DNA from: an uncultured Hyphomicrobiales bacterium
GTDB lineage: Bacteria > Pseudomonadota > Alphaproteobacteria > Rhizobiales > Xanthobacteraceae
Length of the DNA stretch: 48,272 nt
Assembly: GCA_903839845.1 (NCBI GenBank)
Contig: CAIMEA010000210.1
Location: 1-48,272 of the forward strand
Direction: 5' to 3'
A program made the translations under genes and the position numbers. This document shows positions 1-12,381 of the stretch, one piece after another. Below the pieces are notes generated by a model. It was given only the letters and a program-made list of their open reading frames with translations. It did not search any database and was not told where the DNA came from. Within the stretch, counting starts at the first letter, position 1. Each line of letters starts with the position of its first letter.

Positions 1-627
<627 letters not shown>

Positions 628-854
628 GGATGAGAAATTTAAAACCTGACTGGTCTTTTCGCTTGCGCAAAATTTCACGTTTTGACGAGGTCCACATCAC
701 CGATCACTCGTGAGAATGACCGGCAGTGTACCTTTGTAAAAACGTAGACCGTCAGAAGTCTCTTCCGACCGCGTGCACCGTGATGAATTGCTTCGTCACG
801 TTACCGCGGTCCGCAAGGACCCCGCCGTCCACGTTTCTCTTTCTTCCGATTTAC

Positions 855-868
855 TTGTCAAACAGCCC
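855..868 (-). promoter_or_regulatory. boxA-like antitermination site in the rrn leader
   Basis: On the minus strand the leader between the promoter and 16S contains GGGCTGTTTGACAA, resembling the boxA element bound by NusB/S10 in rRNA leaders. It is followed by a purine-rich stretch (GAAGAAAGAGAAACG) as in other alphaproteobacterial leaders. The leader from about 1021 to 628 holds no gene. Confidence 0.5.
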
Positions 869-1027
869 GGGGTCCGAAAACCCCACTTGCCAACCGGCAA
901 GGCATCTAAAAGCGTCGTCGAAACTCATGCTTCCGAATACAATCGGAGGCATTTTCACTGAACCAGTGAGGAGTTTCAGAGGCGCGCCATCGAGCTGTAA
1001 CTTGCGGAACAGCGCGCCGATGGGTCG

Positions 1028-1057
1028 TATATAGGCTTCGGCTCTCAGGATTGTCAA
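1028..1057 (-). promoter_or_regulatory. Ribosomal RNA operon promoter
   Basis: On the minus strand there is a consensus -35 TTGACA (1052-1057) and a -10 read as TATATA or CTATAT (1028-1034) with 17-18 bp between them. Transcription would start near 1021 and give a leader of about 390 nt before mature 16S. This is the only strong sigma-70-like promoter in the upstream region, so it is taken as the rrn promoter. Confidence 0.75.
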
Positions 1058-1090
1058 CCGAGAAAAGCAACAGGCCTGTGACAAGCTTTT

Positions 1091-1114
1091 AAGCCCGAAT
1101 TGACGGGCCTTTTT
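1091..1114 (+). terminator. Hairpin plus T-run between rrn promoter and the M23 gene
   Basis: GCCCG (1093-1097) pairs with CGGGC (1104-1108) and is followed by CTTTTT. No plus-strand gene lies upstream in the window, so it may block stray transcription around the rrn promoter. The rest of 1060-1611 is GC-rich and shows no convincing gene. Confidence 0.4.
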
Positions 1115-1611
1115 GTCATTTTTCGCGGCCCGAATCGCGTGGCCGGGCAAAACTATTTTGAAAAAAACTTGAAAAACTTTGGCCCTGGCATCCGGCAGCG
1201 CTGACCCGGCCTTTGGCCGGCGGATTGGTCCCGGGTGCGGCCGGTTCCGGGGGCCCGGTTGCTGGCGGCCGGCCAGGCTGGCAACGTGCCCGGCCCGGCT
1301 AAGCCTTTCCTCGGCATTGCGGCCGGGCCATCGAATCCGGGGCCCAGGTGCCGCACTCAAGCCATATTCGTAGGACGTCCTTGGCGCCTCGGTTGAAGGA
1401 TGGAATCGCGATTTTGGAGGCTCGGCACCGTCGATCTGGCTATTAACGAGACCCAAGACCCGCGATTGACGGGCCGGGGGCTAACCGGCATCGTGCCGGC
1501 GCCGATTCAAAGGGCAAGTTAATCCGCCTGTTCAACGATTTGCCGGCGATACCGGGGCTCACGGTCGCAGCAATCCATCGTCGATCGAAGACGCTTGAGG
1601 GGACGGTCAGC

Positions 1612-3597
1612 TTGGACCACGCACGATCGCGCGGCGCGCATCGATTGAAAAATGCCGAGACAATCGAGCTCGGCAACGAAGCGCCGCTGTCGGTCGACGG
1701 CGGCACCTCCGCGTTCGTCGATCGCCGCCGCGTTTCAGTCCAGTGGTTTGCCGGCACGATTTTGACCGCTCTGTGCGGCGCTGCCTTGATGGGCGGCGCC
1801 GTTTTCACGTCGCTCGACGGCGAAACCAATTTCGCGTCGTTGCCGGAACGGGTTGAAGTGGCGCTGCGCGGCGCACTGACCGCCGGCGCCGAGCGGCTCG
1901 GCGCGCGCAAGAGCGACCGCCTGCAGACCGCGGACGAACCCTCCTTCGCCAAACAACTCATCCGCGTTTCCACCACCACGCGCGTCGGCAACCACGAAGT
2001 CGTGCGCGTGCGCCCCTTCGTGCGCATCGCCGGCAACCTGTCGCTGACCGTGTCCGATCTTTCCGCGTCCATCCCGGCGTTCAACCCGCAAACGCTGCTG
2101 GCGGAAAACGCGCCCGGCGGCACAGCGACGCCGGACGACGCGCCGGCCGCCGAACCGGACGCCGAGGTCGCCTTCGTCATGCGCGATCTCGTGCCGATGA
2201 TGCCGCGCCTGAAGATCGCGCTGCTCACGCCCAACGAAGAGGTGATGGCGCGCGTCAAGGAAGCCGCCGAATGGAGCGAGAAGGCCGGCAACCAGATCCA
2301 GGTCGGCGCCAACAACGTCACCGGCATCAAGCTGGCTTATGCCGGCACCGTTGCGACCGACCCTTATGCCGGCTTCGAGGCGCGCGTCGTGCCCGAGAAC
2401 ATTACGCTGATGCCAAAGACCGCCAACCAGACCACCGGCGGCAACAATTTCAACGAAAAAGTTGTCATCGCCAAAAAGGGCGAAGGCGTGACCTCGATCC
2501 TGCGCGATCTTGGCGCTGCGCCGGACGACATTGCCCAGGTTGTCGCCATCCTCGGCGCGCGCGGGCGCGACGGCGGCATCAAGGAAGGCCAGAAGCTGCG
2601 CGTGCTGATGGCGCCAACCGCCGGTTCGCCGCGGCCGCAGCCGATCCGCGTGATTGTCGCCGGCGACAGCGTGATCGAAGCGGTGGTGGCCTTGGCCGAC
2701 ACCGGCAAATATGTTTCGGTCGACGTGAAGAGCATCGACACCGAAATCGCCGACAATTCCGTGCAGACCGACGACGAGAACGACACATCGGGCGTGCGGC
2801 TTTATCAAAGCGTTTACGAAACCGCGCTGCGCAACCAGATCCCGCGCCCGATCATCGACGAATTGATCCGCATCTACTCCTACGACGTCGATTTCCAGCG
2901 CAAGGTGCAGCCAGGCGACTCGTTCGAGGTGCTGTACGCCGGCGAAGAAGAAACGCCGGGCGCCGACAGCCGCAACGACGTGCTGTTCGCCGCGCTGACC
3001 GTCGGCGGCGAAGCCAAGAAGTTCTATCGCTTTCAGTCGCCGGACGACGGTTTGGTCGATTACTATGACGAGGCCGGCAAGAGCGCGAAGAAATTTCTCG
3101 TGCGCAAGCCGGTGGTCGCCGGCATCATGCGCTCCGGCTTCGGCCTGCGCCGCCACCCGATCCTCGGCTACAGCAAGATGCACACCGGCGTCGACTGGGC
3201 GGCGCCGACCGGCACGCCCATCTATGCCGCCGGCAATGGCGTCGTCGAAAAGGCCGGATGGGAATCCGGCTATGGCAAATTCATCATGGTGCGCCACAAC
3301 AACGGCTACGAAACGGCTTATGGCCATATGAGCGCCTATGCGCGCGGCGTCGACGAAGGTAAGCGCGTGCGCCAGGGCCAGGTGATCGGCTTCGTCGGTT
3401 CGACCGGCCTGTCGACCGGCTCGCACGTCCATTATGAAATTCGCGTCAACGGTCGCTTCGTCGATCCGATGCGCATCAAGCTGCCGCGCGGCCGCGAACT
3501 CGCCGGTTCGATGATGTCGAGTTTCGAGATCGAGCGTGAACGGCTCGATGGCATCATGGCCCGCAAACCGGCGCGCGTCGCCTCGAGCGCCCGTTAA
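1612..3597 (+). CDS. M23 family metallopeptidase (membrane-anchored murein endopeptidase)
   Basis: Predicted cell-envelope peptidase that cuts peptidoglycan cross-links in the periplasm. The protein (661 aa from the chosen start) has one membrane segment at about residues 41-65, a LysM/OapA-like segment in the middle (around GEGVTSILRDLG) and a C-terminal LytM domain. The zinc ligands look intact: HTGVDW near residue 524 and HVHYE near 605, so it should be catalytically active rather than an EnvC-type activator. The start is taken as TTG at 1612, with GAGGGG a few bases upstream. The frame is open to another TTG at 1540, but that segment has no ribosome binding site and looks non-coding. It is monocistronic. 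Family call is firm, exact substrate is not. Confidence 0.9.
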   Translation: MDHARSRGAHRLKNAETIELGNEAPLSVDGGTSAFVDRRRVSVQWFAGTILTALCGAALMGGAVFTSLDGETNFASLPERVEVALRGALTAGAERLGARKSDRLQTADEPSFAKQLIRVSTTTRVGNHEVVRVRPFVRIAGNLSLTVSDLSASIPAFNPQTLLAENAPGGTATPDDAPAAEPDAEVAFVMRDLVPMMPRLKIALLTPNEEVMARVKEAAEWSEKAGNQIQVGANNVTGIKLAYAGTVATDPYAGFEARVVPENITLMPKTANQTTGGNNFNEKVVIAKKGEGVTSILRDLGAAPDDIAQVVAILGARGRDGGIKEGQKLRVLMAPTAGSPRPQPIRVIVAGDSVIEAVVALADTGKYVSVDVKSIDTEIADNSVQTDDENDTSGVRLYQSVYETALRNQIPRPIIDELIRIYSYDVDFQRKVQPGDSFEVLYAGEEETPGADSRNDVLFAALTVGGEAKKFYRFQSPDDGLVDYYDEAGKSAKKFLVRKPVVAGIMRSGFGLRRHPILGYSKMHTGVDWAAPTGTPIYAAGNGVVEKAGWESGYGKFIMVRHNNGYETAYGHMSAYARGVDEGKRVRQGQVIGFVGSTGLSTGSHVHYEIRVNGRFVDPMRIKLPRGRELAGSMMSSFEIERERLDGIMARKPARVASSAR

Positions 3598-3642
3598 CCC
3601 TTTAGAACATGACGAATCACCTTGTTCATGCTTTGTACAAGC

Positions 3643-5739
3643 ATGAATTATTCCGCGCCTTTGGCAGCGAACACTGCCTATCTCGGCAAGCTGAACGCTG
3701 AACAACGCCGCGCCGTCGAACATGGTGTGGCCTTTGGCGACGAAGCGTCCAACGAAGCAGCGCCGCTGCTGATCATTGCGGGCGCCGGCTCCGGCAAGAC
3801 CAACACCCTGGCGCACCGTGTCGCGCATCTCATCGTCGGCGGCGTCGATCCGCGCCGCATTCTGCTGCTGACTTTTTCGCGGCGCGCGGCGGCAGAGATG
3901 CAGCGGCGCGTCGAGCGCATCACCGCGCAGGTGTTCGGCGCGCAAACCGGCGCCGCCAACGGCAATCTCGCCTGGTCCGGCACCTTTCACGCCATCGGCG
4001 CGCGGCTGTTGCGCGAATACGCCCGTGACATCGGCCTCGATCAGGCCTTCACCATCCACGACCGCGAAGATTCCGCCGACCTGATGAATCTGGCGCGGCA
4101 CGAACTCGGCTTCTCGAAAACGCGCAAACGCTTCCCGATGAAAGGTACGTGCCTCTCGATCTATTCACGCGCGGTCAATGCCGAGACGCCGCTGCTGGAA
4201 GTGCTGGAAAATTTCTTTCCGTGGTGCGTGGAATGGGAAAGCGAACTGCGCGTGCTGTTTTCGGCCTATGTCGAAGCCAAGCAAAAGCAGAGCGTGCTCG
4301 ATTACGACGACCTGCTGCTCTATTGGGCGCAGATGATGAGCGAGGGCGCGATCGCGCAGGAGATCGCCGCGCGCTTCGATCATGTCATGGTCGATGAGTA
4401 TCAGGACACCAACAAATTACAGGCGTCGATCCTGCTCGGCTTGAAGCCGAATGGCCGCGGCCTCACCGTTGTCGGCGACGACGCGCAGTCGATCTATTCG
4501 TTTCGCGCAGCGACCGTGCGCAACATTCTCGACTTTCCCGGCCACTTCACGCCGCGCGCCCAGGTCATCACGCTGGAACGAAATTATCGCTCGACGCAAC
4601 CGATCCTCGCCGCCGCCAATGCGGTCATTGATCTCGCCAGCGAACGCTTCACCAAGAATTTGTGGTCGGACCGGCCATCGGCGGATCGTCCGCGCATCGT
4701 CAACGTCGCCGACGATGTCGGCCAGGCGCAATACATCGTCGAGAAGATTCTGGAGAATCGCGAAGCCGGCATCGTGCTGAAAAGCCAGGCCGTGCTGTTC
4801 CGCACATCGAGCCACAGCGCCGGGCTGGAAATCGAACTGACGCGGCGGAACATTCCCTTCGTCAAATTCGGCGGCCTGAAGTTTCTCGAGGCCGCGCACA
4901 TCAAGGACGTGCTGAGCGTGCTGCGCTGGGTGCACAATATGCGCGACCGCGTCTCGGGTTTTCGCGTCGCGCAGATGTTGCCCGGCATCGGTCCAAGCGC
5001 CGCCGGCCGGCTGCTCGATCGCATCTCGGAGAGCGGCGATGCCGCTGGCGCGCTGGCCGCGTTCAAGCCGCCGGCCGCGGCGCTCGAACATTGGCCGGAC
5101 TTCGAGGAAACCATCGGGCTTTTGCGCCGCAACGCGGCCGGCTGGCCGGGCGAAATCGACGCCGTCTGCCGCTGGTACGCGCCGCATCTCGATCGCATGC
5201 ACGAGGACGCCGCCACGCGGCAGGGCGATCTGGCGCAACTGGCGCAGATCGCCGCGACCTATCCAAGCCGCGAGCGCTTCCTTACCGAACTGACGCTCGA
5301 TCCGCCGAGCGCGACCAGCGACCAGTCCGGGCCGCCGCTGCTCGACGAGGATTATCTCATCCTGTCGACGATCCATTCCGCCAAGGGTCAGGAGTGGACG
5401 TCCGTTTATGTGCTCAACACGGTCGATGGCTGCCTGCCGTCCGACCTCTCGACTGGATCGACGCCGGAGATCGAGGAAGAACGACGCCTGCTCTACGTGG
5501 CGATGACGCGGGCCAAGGATCAGTTGCATGTGATGGTGCCGCAGCGCTTCTTCACGCACGGCCAACGCGGCAATGGCGACCGCCACGTCTATGCGCAGCG
5601 CACGCGCTTCATCCCGAATTCATTGCTGACGCATTTCGACCATCGCTCCTGGCCGCCGCCGCGCGCCGCACAAGCAGGCGCAAGCCCGGTGCGCACGCCG
5701 GTCGATGTCGGCGCGAGAATGCGCGGGATGTGGAAGTAG
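3643..5739 (+). CDS. UvrD/Rep-family ATP-dependent DNA helicase
   Basis: Superfamily 1A helicase that moves 3'-5' on single-stranded DNA using ATP, probably in repair or replication restart. All core motifs are present in order: Walker A AGAGSGKT, motif Ia GTFHAIG, Walker B VDEYQDT, motif III GDDAQSIYSFR, motif IV ERNYRST, motif V STIHSAKGQEW and motif VI YVAMTRAKDQL. Its length (698 aa) fits Rep/UvrD-type proteins; there is no AddA-type nuclease domain, and no AddB gene is adjacent. The ATG at 3643 is preferred because the protein is conserved in style from just after it; an ATG at 3628 and a TTG at 3622 are in frame. A composite palindromic repeat follows directly. Confidence 0.92.
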   Translation: MNYSAPLAANTAYLGKLNAEQRRAVEHGVAFGDEASNEAAPLLIIAGAGSGKTNTLAHRVAHLIVGGVDPRRILLLTFSRRAAAEMQRRVERITAQVFGAQTGAANGNLAWSGTFHAIGARLLREYARDIGLDQAFTIHDREDSADLMNLARHELGFSKTRKRFPMKGTCLSIYSRAVNAETPLLEVLENFFPWCVEWESELRVLFSAYVEAKQKQSVLDYDDLLLYWAQMMSEGAIAQEIAARFDHVMVDEYQDTNKLQASILLGLKPNGRGLTVVGDDAQSIYSFRAATVRNILDFPGHFTPRAQVITLERNYRSTQPILAAANAVIDLASERFTKNLWSDRPSADRPRIVNVADDVGQAQYIVEKILENREAGIVLKSQAVLFRTSSHSAGLEIELTRRNIPFVKFGGLKFLEAAHIKDVLSVLRWVHNMRDRVSGFRVAQMLPGIGPSAAGRLLDRISESGDAAGALAAFKPPAAALEHWPDFEETIGLLRRNAAGWPGEIDAVCRWYAPHLDRMHEDAATRQGDLAQLAQIAATYPSRERFLTELTLDPPSATSDQSGPPLLDEDYLILSTIHSAKGQEWTSVYVLNTVDGCLPSDLSTGSTPEIEEERRLLYVAMTRAKDQLHVMVPQRFFTHGQRGNGDRHVYAQRTRFIPNSLLTHFDHRSWPPPRAAQAGASPVRTPVDVGARMRGMWK

Positions 5740-5747
5740 CTTTCTTT

Positions 5748-5880
5748 CCCCTCTCCCCGCTTGCGGGGAGAGGGTGGCATTTGAGCGAAGCGAAAATGTC
5801 GGGTGAGGGGCCAATCACCAATACGGAGTTCGCAGCTTGCCCCTCACCCCGACCCTCTCCCCGTAAGAACGGGGAGAGGG
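5748..5880. repeat. Composite intergenic palindromic repeat (two hairpins around an inverted pair)
   Basis: Two strong hairpins (5749-5774 and 5853-5880, both built on CCCTCTCCCC/GGGGAGAGGG) flank an inner inverted pair GGGTGAGGGGC (5801-5811) and its complement (5839-5849). It lies between convergent helicase and clpB genes, where it could stop transcription from both sides. A shorter relative is at 13381-13402 and one of the same layout at 24237-24378. Confidence 0.8.
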
Positions 5881-5890
5881 AGAAGCGACG

Positions 5891-8485
<2,595 letters not shown>

Positions 8486-8554
8486 ATCTCAACTCCCTTC
8501 GGCCCTTAGTGGCGCCGGATGAACGCAGGTCCCGAGCTTGGCAACCTGCGGAAC

Positions 8555-8584
8555 TTATGTAGGAGAGATATTGCCAGTTTGAAG
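8555..8584 (-). promoter_or_regulatory. Candidate RpoH (sigma-32) promoter for clpB
   Basis: Read on the minus strand: CTTCAAA (8578-8584), 14 bp, then CCTACATAA (8555-8563). This is close to the sigma-32 pattern CTTGAAA-N14-CCCCATATA, with one mismatch in the -35 part and a few in the -10 part. It sits 70 bp before the clpB start codon, where a heat-shock promoter would be expected. Confidence 0.5.
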
Positions 8585-8646
8585 GGGCGGCCGGCTTGAT
8601 ATAGGTCACCGTTAACGCCGGACCGCCAACCGAAAGCTCCTCCGCC

Positions 8647-9429
8647 ATGACCAGCCCCCCGGCCCGGATCGAGGCCATTTACCGCTACCCGGTCAAAGGC
8701 CTGTCGCCGCAACCCCTGCCGCGAACCACGCTGTCCCCGGGGCTGACCATCGCCGCCGACCGCCTTTACGCCATCGAGAACGGGCCGGCCGGCTTCGATC
8801 CGGCCGCGCCGTCGTATTTTCCGAAAATCCGCTTCCTGATGCTGATGCGCAATGAGCGGCTGGCGGCGCTGCGCACCGATTACCATGAGGCCAGTCACAC
8901 CCTGAGCATCGTTTCGGAGGGGCGCGAAGCCGCGCGCGGCGATCTGCGCACCAAGGAAGGCCGGCTGGCGATCGAAGCCTTTTTCCGCCGCTATATGCCG
9001 GACGAATTGAAAGGACCGCCGAAGGTCCTGTCCGGCGAAGCGCCGTCCGGCGTGCCGCACAGCTTTTCCGACGTCGCCAAAAAGGTCGTCTCCATCATCA
9101 ATCTCGCCTCGGTCGCCGCGGTCGAGGCCGCCGCCGGCCAGCCGATCGATCCGTTGCGGTTTCGCGGCAATATCCATGTCAGCGGCTGGCCGGCCTGGCA
9201 TGAATTCGACCTGCTCGGCAGCAAGCTTTCGATCGGACCGGCGCGGCTCAAGGTGGTCAAGCGCATCGTGCGCTGCGCCGCCACCGATGTGGATCCCGCA
9301 ACCGGCCGGCGCGACCTGACGATCCCGACGACTTTGCAGCAGAGCTTCGGCCATGCCGATTGCGGCATCTATGCCGAGGTGGTGAGCGGCGGCGACATCG
9401 CCGTCGGCGACCCGGTCGGAAGCGAATGA
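8647..9429 (+). CDS. MOSC domain-containing protein
   Basis: 260-aa protein with an N-terminal MOSC beta-barrel domain (starting IYRYPVKGL near residue 11) and a C-terminal MOSC domain. Relatives are molybdenum-cofactor sulfurase C-terminal proteins such as YcbX and mARC, which handle pterin-bound molybdenum and N-hydroxylated compounds. The Cys in VRCAATDVD near residue 216 is at the place of the proposed Mo-ligand cysteine. A second Cys follows in HADCGIYAEV. The ATG at 8647 is the first in frame after the divergent clpB promoter region. The gene ends at a strong terminator shared with the convergent gene at 9494. The substrate is unknown. Confidence 0.85.
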   Translation: MTSPPARIEAIYRYPVKGLSPQPLPRTTLSPGLTIAADRLYAIENGPAGFDPAAPSYFPKIRFLMLMRNERLAALRTDYHEASHTLSIVSEGREAARGDLRTKEGRLAIEAFFRRYMPDELKGPPKVLSGEAPSGVPHSFSDVAKKVVSIINLASVAAVEAAAGQPIDPLRFRGNIHVSGWPAWHEFDLLGSKLSIGPARLKVVKRIVRCAATDVDPATGRRDLTIPTTLQQSFGHADCGIYAEVVSGGDIAVGDPVGSE

Positions 9430-9442
9430 CGGCGCATAAAAA

Positions 9443-9474
9443 ACGCCGCGCCTCATAAAGGCGCGGCGTGTTTT
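9443..9474. terminator. Bidirectional intrinsic terminator
   Basis: Perfect 10-bp stem ACGCCGCGCC (9443-9452) / GGCGCGGCGT (9460-9469) with a 7-nt loop, flanked by A6 on the left and T5 on the right. It serves the MOSC gene and the convergent hydrolase gene. Confidence 0.9.
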
Positions 9475-9493
9475 TGACGGCCGTGTGAAGCGA

Positions 9494-10099
9494 TCAACTG
9501 CCCGGCAAGACGTAGGCGAAGATACGGCCGCGCGGATAGACCGCCTCGGCGGTCGTGTGGTTGTGGTTGCCGGAGATGATGATCGGATTGCCGTTCGGAT
9601 CGATGCCCGAAACGACGCCGACATGACCGCCACCGCGGCGGCCCATCACGGCGATGGCGCCGACTTGCGGGCCGGAGACGCGAGGGCCGTAGCTGGCATA
9701 GGCCCTGGCCAGGTTTCCGCCGCCGGTATGGCCGGTACGCTTGAGCACCATGTCCATGAAAGCGCCGCACCAGAGGCTGCCCCGGCCGGTCGGATTGGTG
9801 CCGATATATTTCCGCGCCTCGGACACAAGGGAGTTCGAGGTGTAGCCGCCAAAGGCGTCGCCCGTATGCGTGACGGCGATCCGCCGATCCCGGCCGCGGG
9901 TTATTTCGAGCCTGCCGCTCGACGCCTGGCCGGCCACGAATGGATATGGCTGACCGTCCGCCGTACGGGAATCTCCCTGCTGCTGGGTCGCGGCTTGCAA
10001 GCGCACGTTTTTATGAGGTCTTGCCATGGCCGAACCAGCAAAGCTTGCTGCCGTCACCGCGCACAACAAGAGCGTCGCCTGCTTTCTTAGTCGCTTCAT
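9494..10099 (-). CDS. Secreted CHAP/NlpC-P60-like cysteine hydrolase (TIGR02594-type)
   Basis: 201-aa exported protein. Residues 1-26 form a typical Sec signal peptide ending AMA. The C-terminal ~110 residues look like the TIGR02594/CHAP-type cysteine peptidase fold: nucleophile Cys in LWCGAFM near residue 133, His in GGHVGVVSG near 159-160 and Asn in ISGNHNH near 177. Such enzymes hydrolyse peptide or amide bonds in peptidoglycan. The region between residues 27 and 90 is low in recognisable motifs. The start ATG at 10099 has AGGAC about 8 bases upstream. The long AT-rich upstream region suggests regulated transcription. The family call is good; the substrate is inferred. Confidence 0.8.
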   Translation of the reverse strand: MKRLRKQATLLLCAVTAASFAGSAMARPHKNVRLQAATQQQGDSRTADGQPYPFVAGQASSGRLEITRGRDRRIAVTHTGDAFGGYTSNSLVSEARKYIGTNPTGRGSLWCGAFMDMVLKRTGHTGGGNLARAYASYGPRVSGPQVGAIAVMGRRGGGHVGVVSGIDPNGNPIIISGNHNHTTAEAVYPRGRIFAYVLPGS

Positions 10100-10205
10100 A
10101 ATGTTTAGTCCTCTCGCTACCTAAGCAATGCATTGGGCATGGATCGAAAATCCCTCGGCAATGCACTGTCTAGACGCCGAGAAAACATAGCGACTTCATG
10201 TTCCA

Positions 10206-10256
10206 GGTAAGGTCATTTTGGAATCTGGCGATAGTTATGTTCGGCATTACCTTACC
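10206..10256. promoter_or_regulatory. AT-rich upstream region with an 8-bp inverted repeat
   Basis: The 307-bp stretch 10100-10406 has no gene. GGTAAGGT (10206-10213) is repeated in inverted form as ACCTTACC (10249-10256). Right of it, 10260-10340 is strongly AT-rich compared with the rest of the window. It lies upstream of the hydrolase gene at 9494-10099 and downstream of metW. A regulator-binding or silencer-bound region is plausible, but no named site was recognised. Confidence 0.35.
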
Positions 10257-10406
10257 GCTATGACTATTTTCGATAATTGTATCATTTGAATGCTAATATA
10301 TAAGAACAATTACTGTATTATCGATTTCTAATACTTCGTCATCAAGTTGTCGCCCTCCGCGACCCAAGTTAACGGTGCAGTGCAGCAAAGATGTCGGCGT
10401 CCGCGG

Positions 10407-11078
10407 TCAATCGGCGGGACGGCTGGCCTTGCGGCTGAGCAGAAACACGCCCTGCTCGCCGAACAGGTTCCAGAACCACCAGGGCGCATTGAGCCGCAGC
10501 GGCGAGCCCCAGGCGTTGAGTGCCACGGCCTTCTCGATCTTCACGCCGATCTGGTTACAGAGCTGGACGAAGTCCTTGATCGTGCAGTGGTGGATATTGG
10601 GCGTGTCGTACCAGCTATAGGGCAGGATATCGGTCTGCGGCATGTGGCCGGCGAACAGCAATTGCAGCCGCACGGTCCAGTGGCCGAAATTCGGGAACGA
10701 GACGACGGCATGACGGCCGATGCGCAGCATATGCTCCAGCACGACGCGCGGCTGGCGGGTCGCCTGCAACGTCTGCGACAGGATGACGTAGTCGAAGGCG
10801 TCGTCCGGATAGTCGCCGAGATCGGTGTCGGCGTCGCCTTGGATCACGGCGAGGCCCTTGGCGACGCATTCATTGACGCCGGCGCGCGACAGTTCGATGC
10901 CGCGGCCGTCGACGTCCCGGCTTTCGCCGAGCAGATGCAGCAATTCGCCATCGCCGCAGCCGACGTCGAGCACCTTGGCGCCGCGCGCCACCATTTGCGA
11001 CACCAGGACCAGATCGACGCGGGTGCCGCCGGCGGTGCGCGCTATCTTCGCAGCGTTAAAGTCGGTCATGCTTGCCAT
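10407..11078 (-). CDS. metW: Methionine biosynthesis protein MetW
   Basis: Class I SAM-dependent methyltransferase-like protein of 223 aa. In many proteobacteria MetW forms a complex with MetX and is needed for homoserine acylation. The Rossmann-type motif VLDVGCGDGELLHLL starts near residue 36, and the acidic motif GDADTDL follows near 81. The C-terminal part has the SWYDTPNIHH segment typical of MetW. The ATG at 11076-11078 overlaps the metX stop codon by one base (TGATG), which points to translational coupling; an ATG eight bases further in is possible. The gene is in one operon with metX and under the same SAM-II riboswitch. Confidence 0.95.
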   Translation of the reverse strand: MASMTDFNAAKIARTAGGTRVDLVLVSQMVARGAKVLDVGCGDGELLHLLGESRDVDGRGIELSRAGVNECVAKGLAVIQGDADTDLGDYPDDAFDYVILSQTLQATRQPRVVLEHMLRIGRHAVVSFPNFGHWTVRLQLLFAGHMPQTDILPYSWYDTPNIHHCTIKDFVQLCNQIGVKIEKAVALNAWGSPLRLNAPWWFWNLFGEQGVFLLSRKASRPAD

Positions 11079-12277
11079 CACTTTTTGGCCGTCAGGCCGC
11101 GCGCCCGGCTGGCGCCCTCGAGAAAGCCGCGCACAATGCCGAACATTTCCGGCTCGTCGAGCAGGAAGGCGTCGTGGCCCTTGTCGGTGACGATTTCGGC
11201 GAACGAAACACGCGCGCTGGCGGCGTTGAGCGCGTGCACGGTGGCGCGCGATTCCGAGGTCGGAAACAGCCAGTCGCTGGTGAACGAGATGACGCAGAAG
11301 CGCGTCGGCGTTCCCTTGAAGGCATTGGCCAAGGTACCGCCGGCGTCCGCCGCGAGATCGAAATAATCCATCGCGCGCGTCAGATAGAGATAGGAATTGG
11401 CGTCGAAGCGTTCGACGAATGTAATGCCCTGGTGGCGCAGATAGGATTCCACCTCGAAATCGGCGTCGAAGGAAAACGTCGGATTCTCGCGGTCCTGGAA
11501 CTTGCGGCCGAATTTCCGGTGCAGCGCGGCGTCCGACAAATAGGTGATATGCGCGCCCATGCGCGCGACCGCGAGACCGCGGCGCGGATTGGTGCCTTCG
11601 AGATTGTAACGGCCGCCGCGCCATTCCGGATCGGCCATGATCGCCTGACGGCCGACCTCGTGAAACGCGATATTCTGCGCCGAGTGGCGCGTCGCGCAGG
11701 CGATCGGCACCGCGGCGAAGACGCGTTCCGGATAACTCGCCGCCCATTGCAGCACCTGCATGCCGCCCATCGAACCGCCGACCACGGCAAACAACGTATC
11801 GATGCCGAGCTGATCGAGCAGCATGGCCTGAGCACGCACCATGTCGCGGATGGTGACGACCGGGAATTCAAGGCCCCACGGCTTGCCGGTTTTCGGATTG
11901 GTCGAGGCCGGGCCCGACGAGCCCATGCATCCACCAATGACATTCGGACAGATGACGAAATAACGCGCCGGGTCGATCGGCTTGCCGGGACCGATCAAGG
12001 TCTCCCACCAGCCATTCTTGCGTGTGACCGGATGCACCTGCGCCACATATTGGTCGCCGGTCAGCGCGTGGCAGACCATGATGGCATTGGACTTGTCGGC
12101 GTTGAGCGTGCCGTAGGTCGTATAGGCGATCTGGAATGGCGACAGCGACACGCCGGCGTCGAGCTTCAATGGCTTGTCGGCGCCAAAGGTGGCGATCTGG
12201 GAATCGCGCGGGTTGTCCGCGTCGCGCGCGCCTTGATCGGGCGCTGCGTCGCCCCGCGGTGATTGTTCGGTCGCCAT
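11078..12277 (-). CDS. metX: Homoserine O-acetyltransferase MetX
   Basis: Transfers an acetyl (or possibly succinyl) group to L-homoserine, the first committed step of methionine synthesis. 399 aa of alpha/beta-hydrolase fold. The nucleophile Ser is in GGSMGGMQ, the catalytic Asp in SDWLFP and the His in KGHDAFL; the substrate-site motif GGCMGSSGP is also present. The ATG at 12275-12277 gives a normal N-terminus (MATEQS). The frame continues upstream to 12370, but that would run through the terminator hairpin of the riboswitch and is rejected. Transcription is probably controlled by SAM through the upstream SAM-II element and terminator. It is translationally coupled to metW. Confidence 0.97.
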   Translation of the reverse strand: MATEQSPRGDAAPDQGARDADNPRDSQIATFGADKPLKLDAGVSLSPFQIAYTTYGTLNADKSNAIMVCHALTGDQYVAQVHPVTRKNGWWETLIGPGKPIDPARYFVICPNVIGGCMGSSGPASTNPKTGKPWGLEFPVVTIRDMVRAQAMLLDQLGIDTLFAVVGGSMGGMQVLQWAASYPERVFAAVPIACATRHSAQNIAFHEVGRQAIMADPEWRGGRYNLEGTNPRRGLAVARMGAHITYLSDAALHRKFGRKFQDRENPTFSFDADFEVESYLRHQGITFVERFDANSYLYLTRAMDYFDLAADAGGTLANAFKGTPTRFCVISFTSDWLFPTSESRATVHALNAASARVSFAEIVTDKGHDAFLLDEPEMFGIVRGFLEGASRARGLTAKK

Positions 12278-12330
12278 CCTGAAACGGGCCTCCCGGACGA
12301 GGTCTCCCCGACCGCTCGACAACAGGCCAT

Positions 12331-12364
12331 AAAAAAACCCGGCCTGAACAAAGGTTCGGCCGGG
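12331..12364 (-). terminator. Attenuator terminator of the SAM-II riboswitch
   Basis: On the minus strand CCCGGCCGAAC pairs with GTTCAGGCCGGG across a short loop (12338-12364) and is followed at once by seven T residues (12331-12337). It lies between the riboswitch and the metX start, so transcription can be stopped before the coding region. Confidence 0.85.
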
Positions 12365-12381
12365 ACACATGTTCCCCGGCC

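Noticed and set aside
726-1456. Small reading frames in the rRNA leader and upstream region
   Set aside because: They overlap the rrn promoter and leader in both strands and have no domain or ribosome site.
1735-4101. A long antisense reading frame (788 codons) opposite the M23 and helicase genes
   Set aside because: It overlaps two well-supported genes on the other strand, has no ribosome site or recognisable domain, and its length follows from high GC.
12278-12370. N-terminal extension of MetX by an upstream in-frame start
   Set aside because: It would cross the riboswitch terminator hairpin and lacks a ribosome site; the ATG at 12277 gives a normal N-terminus.
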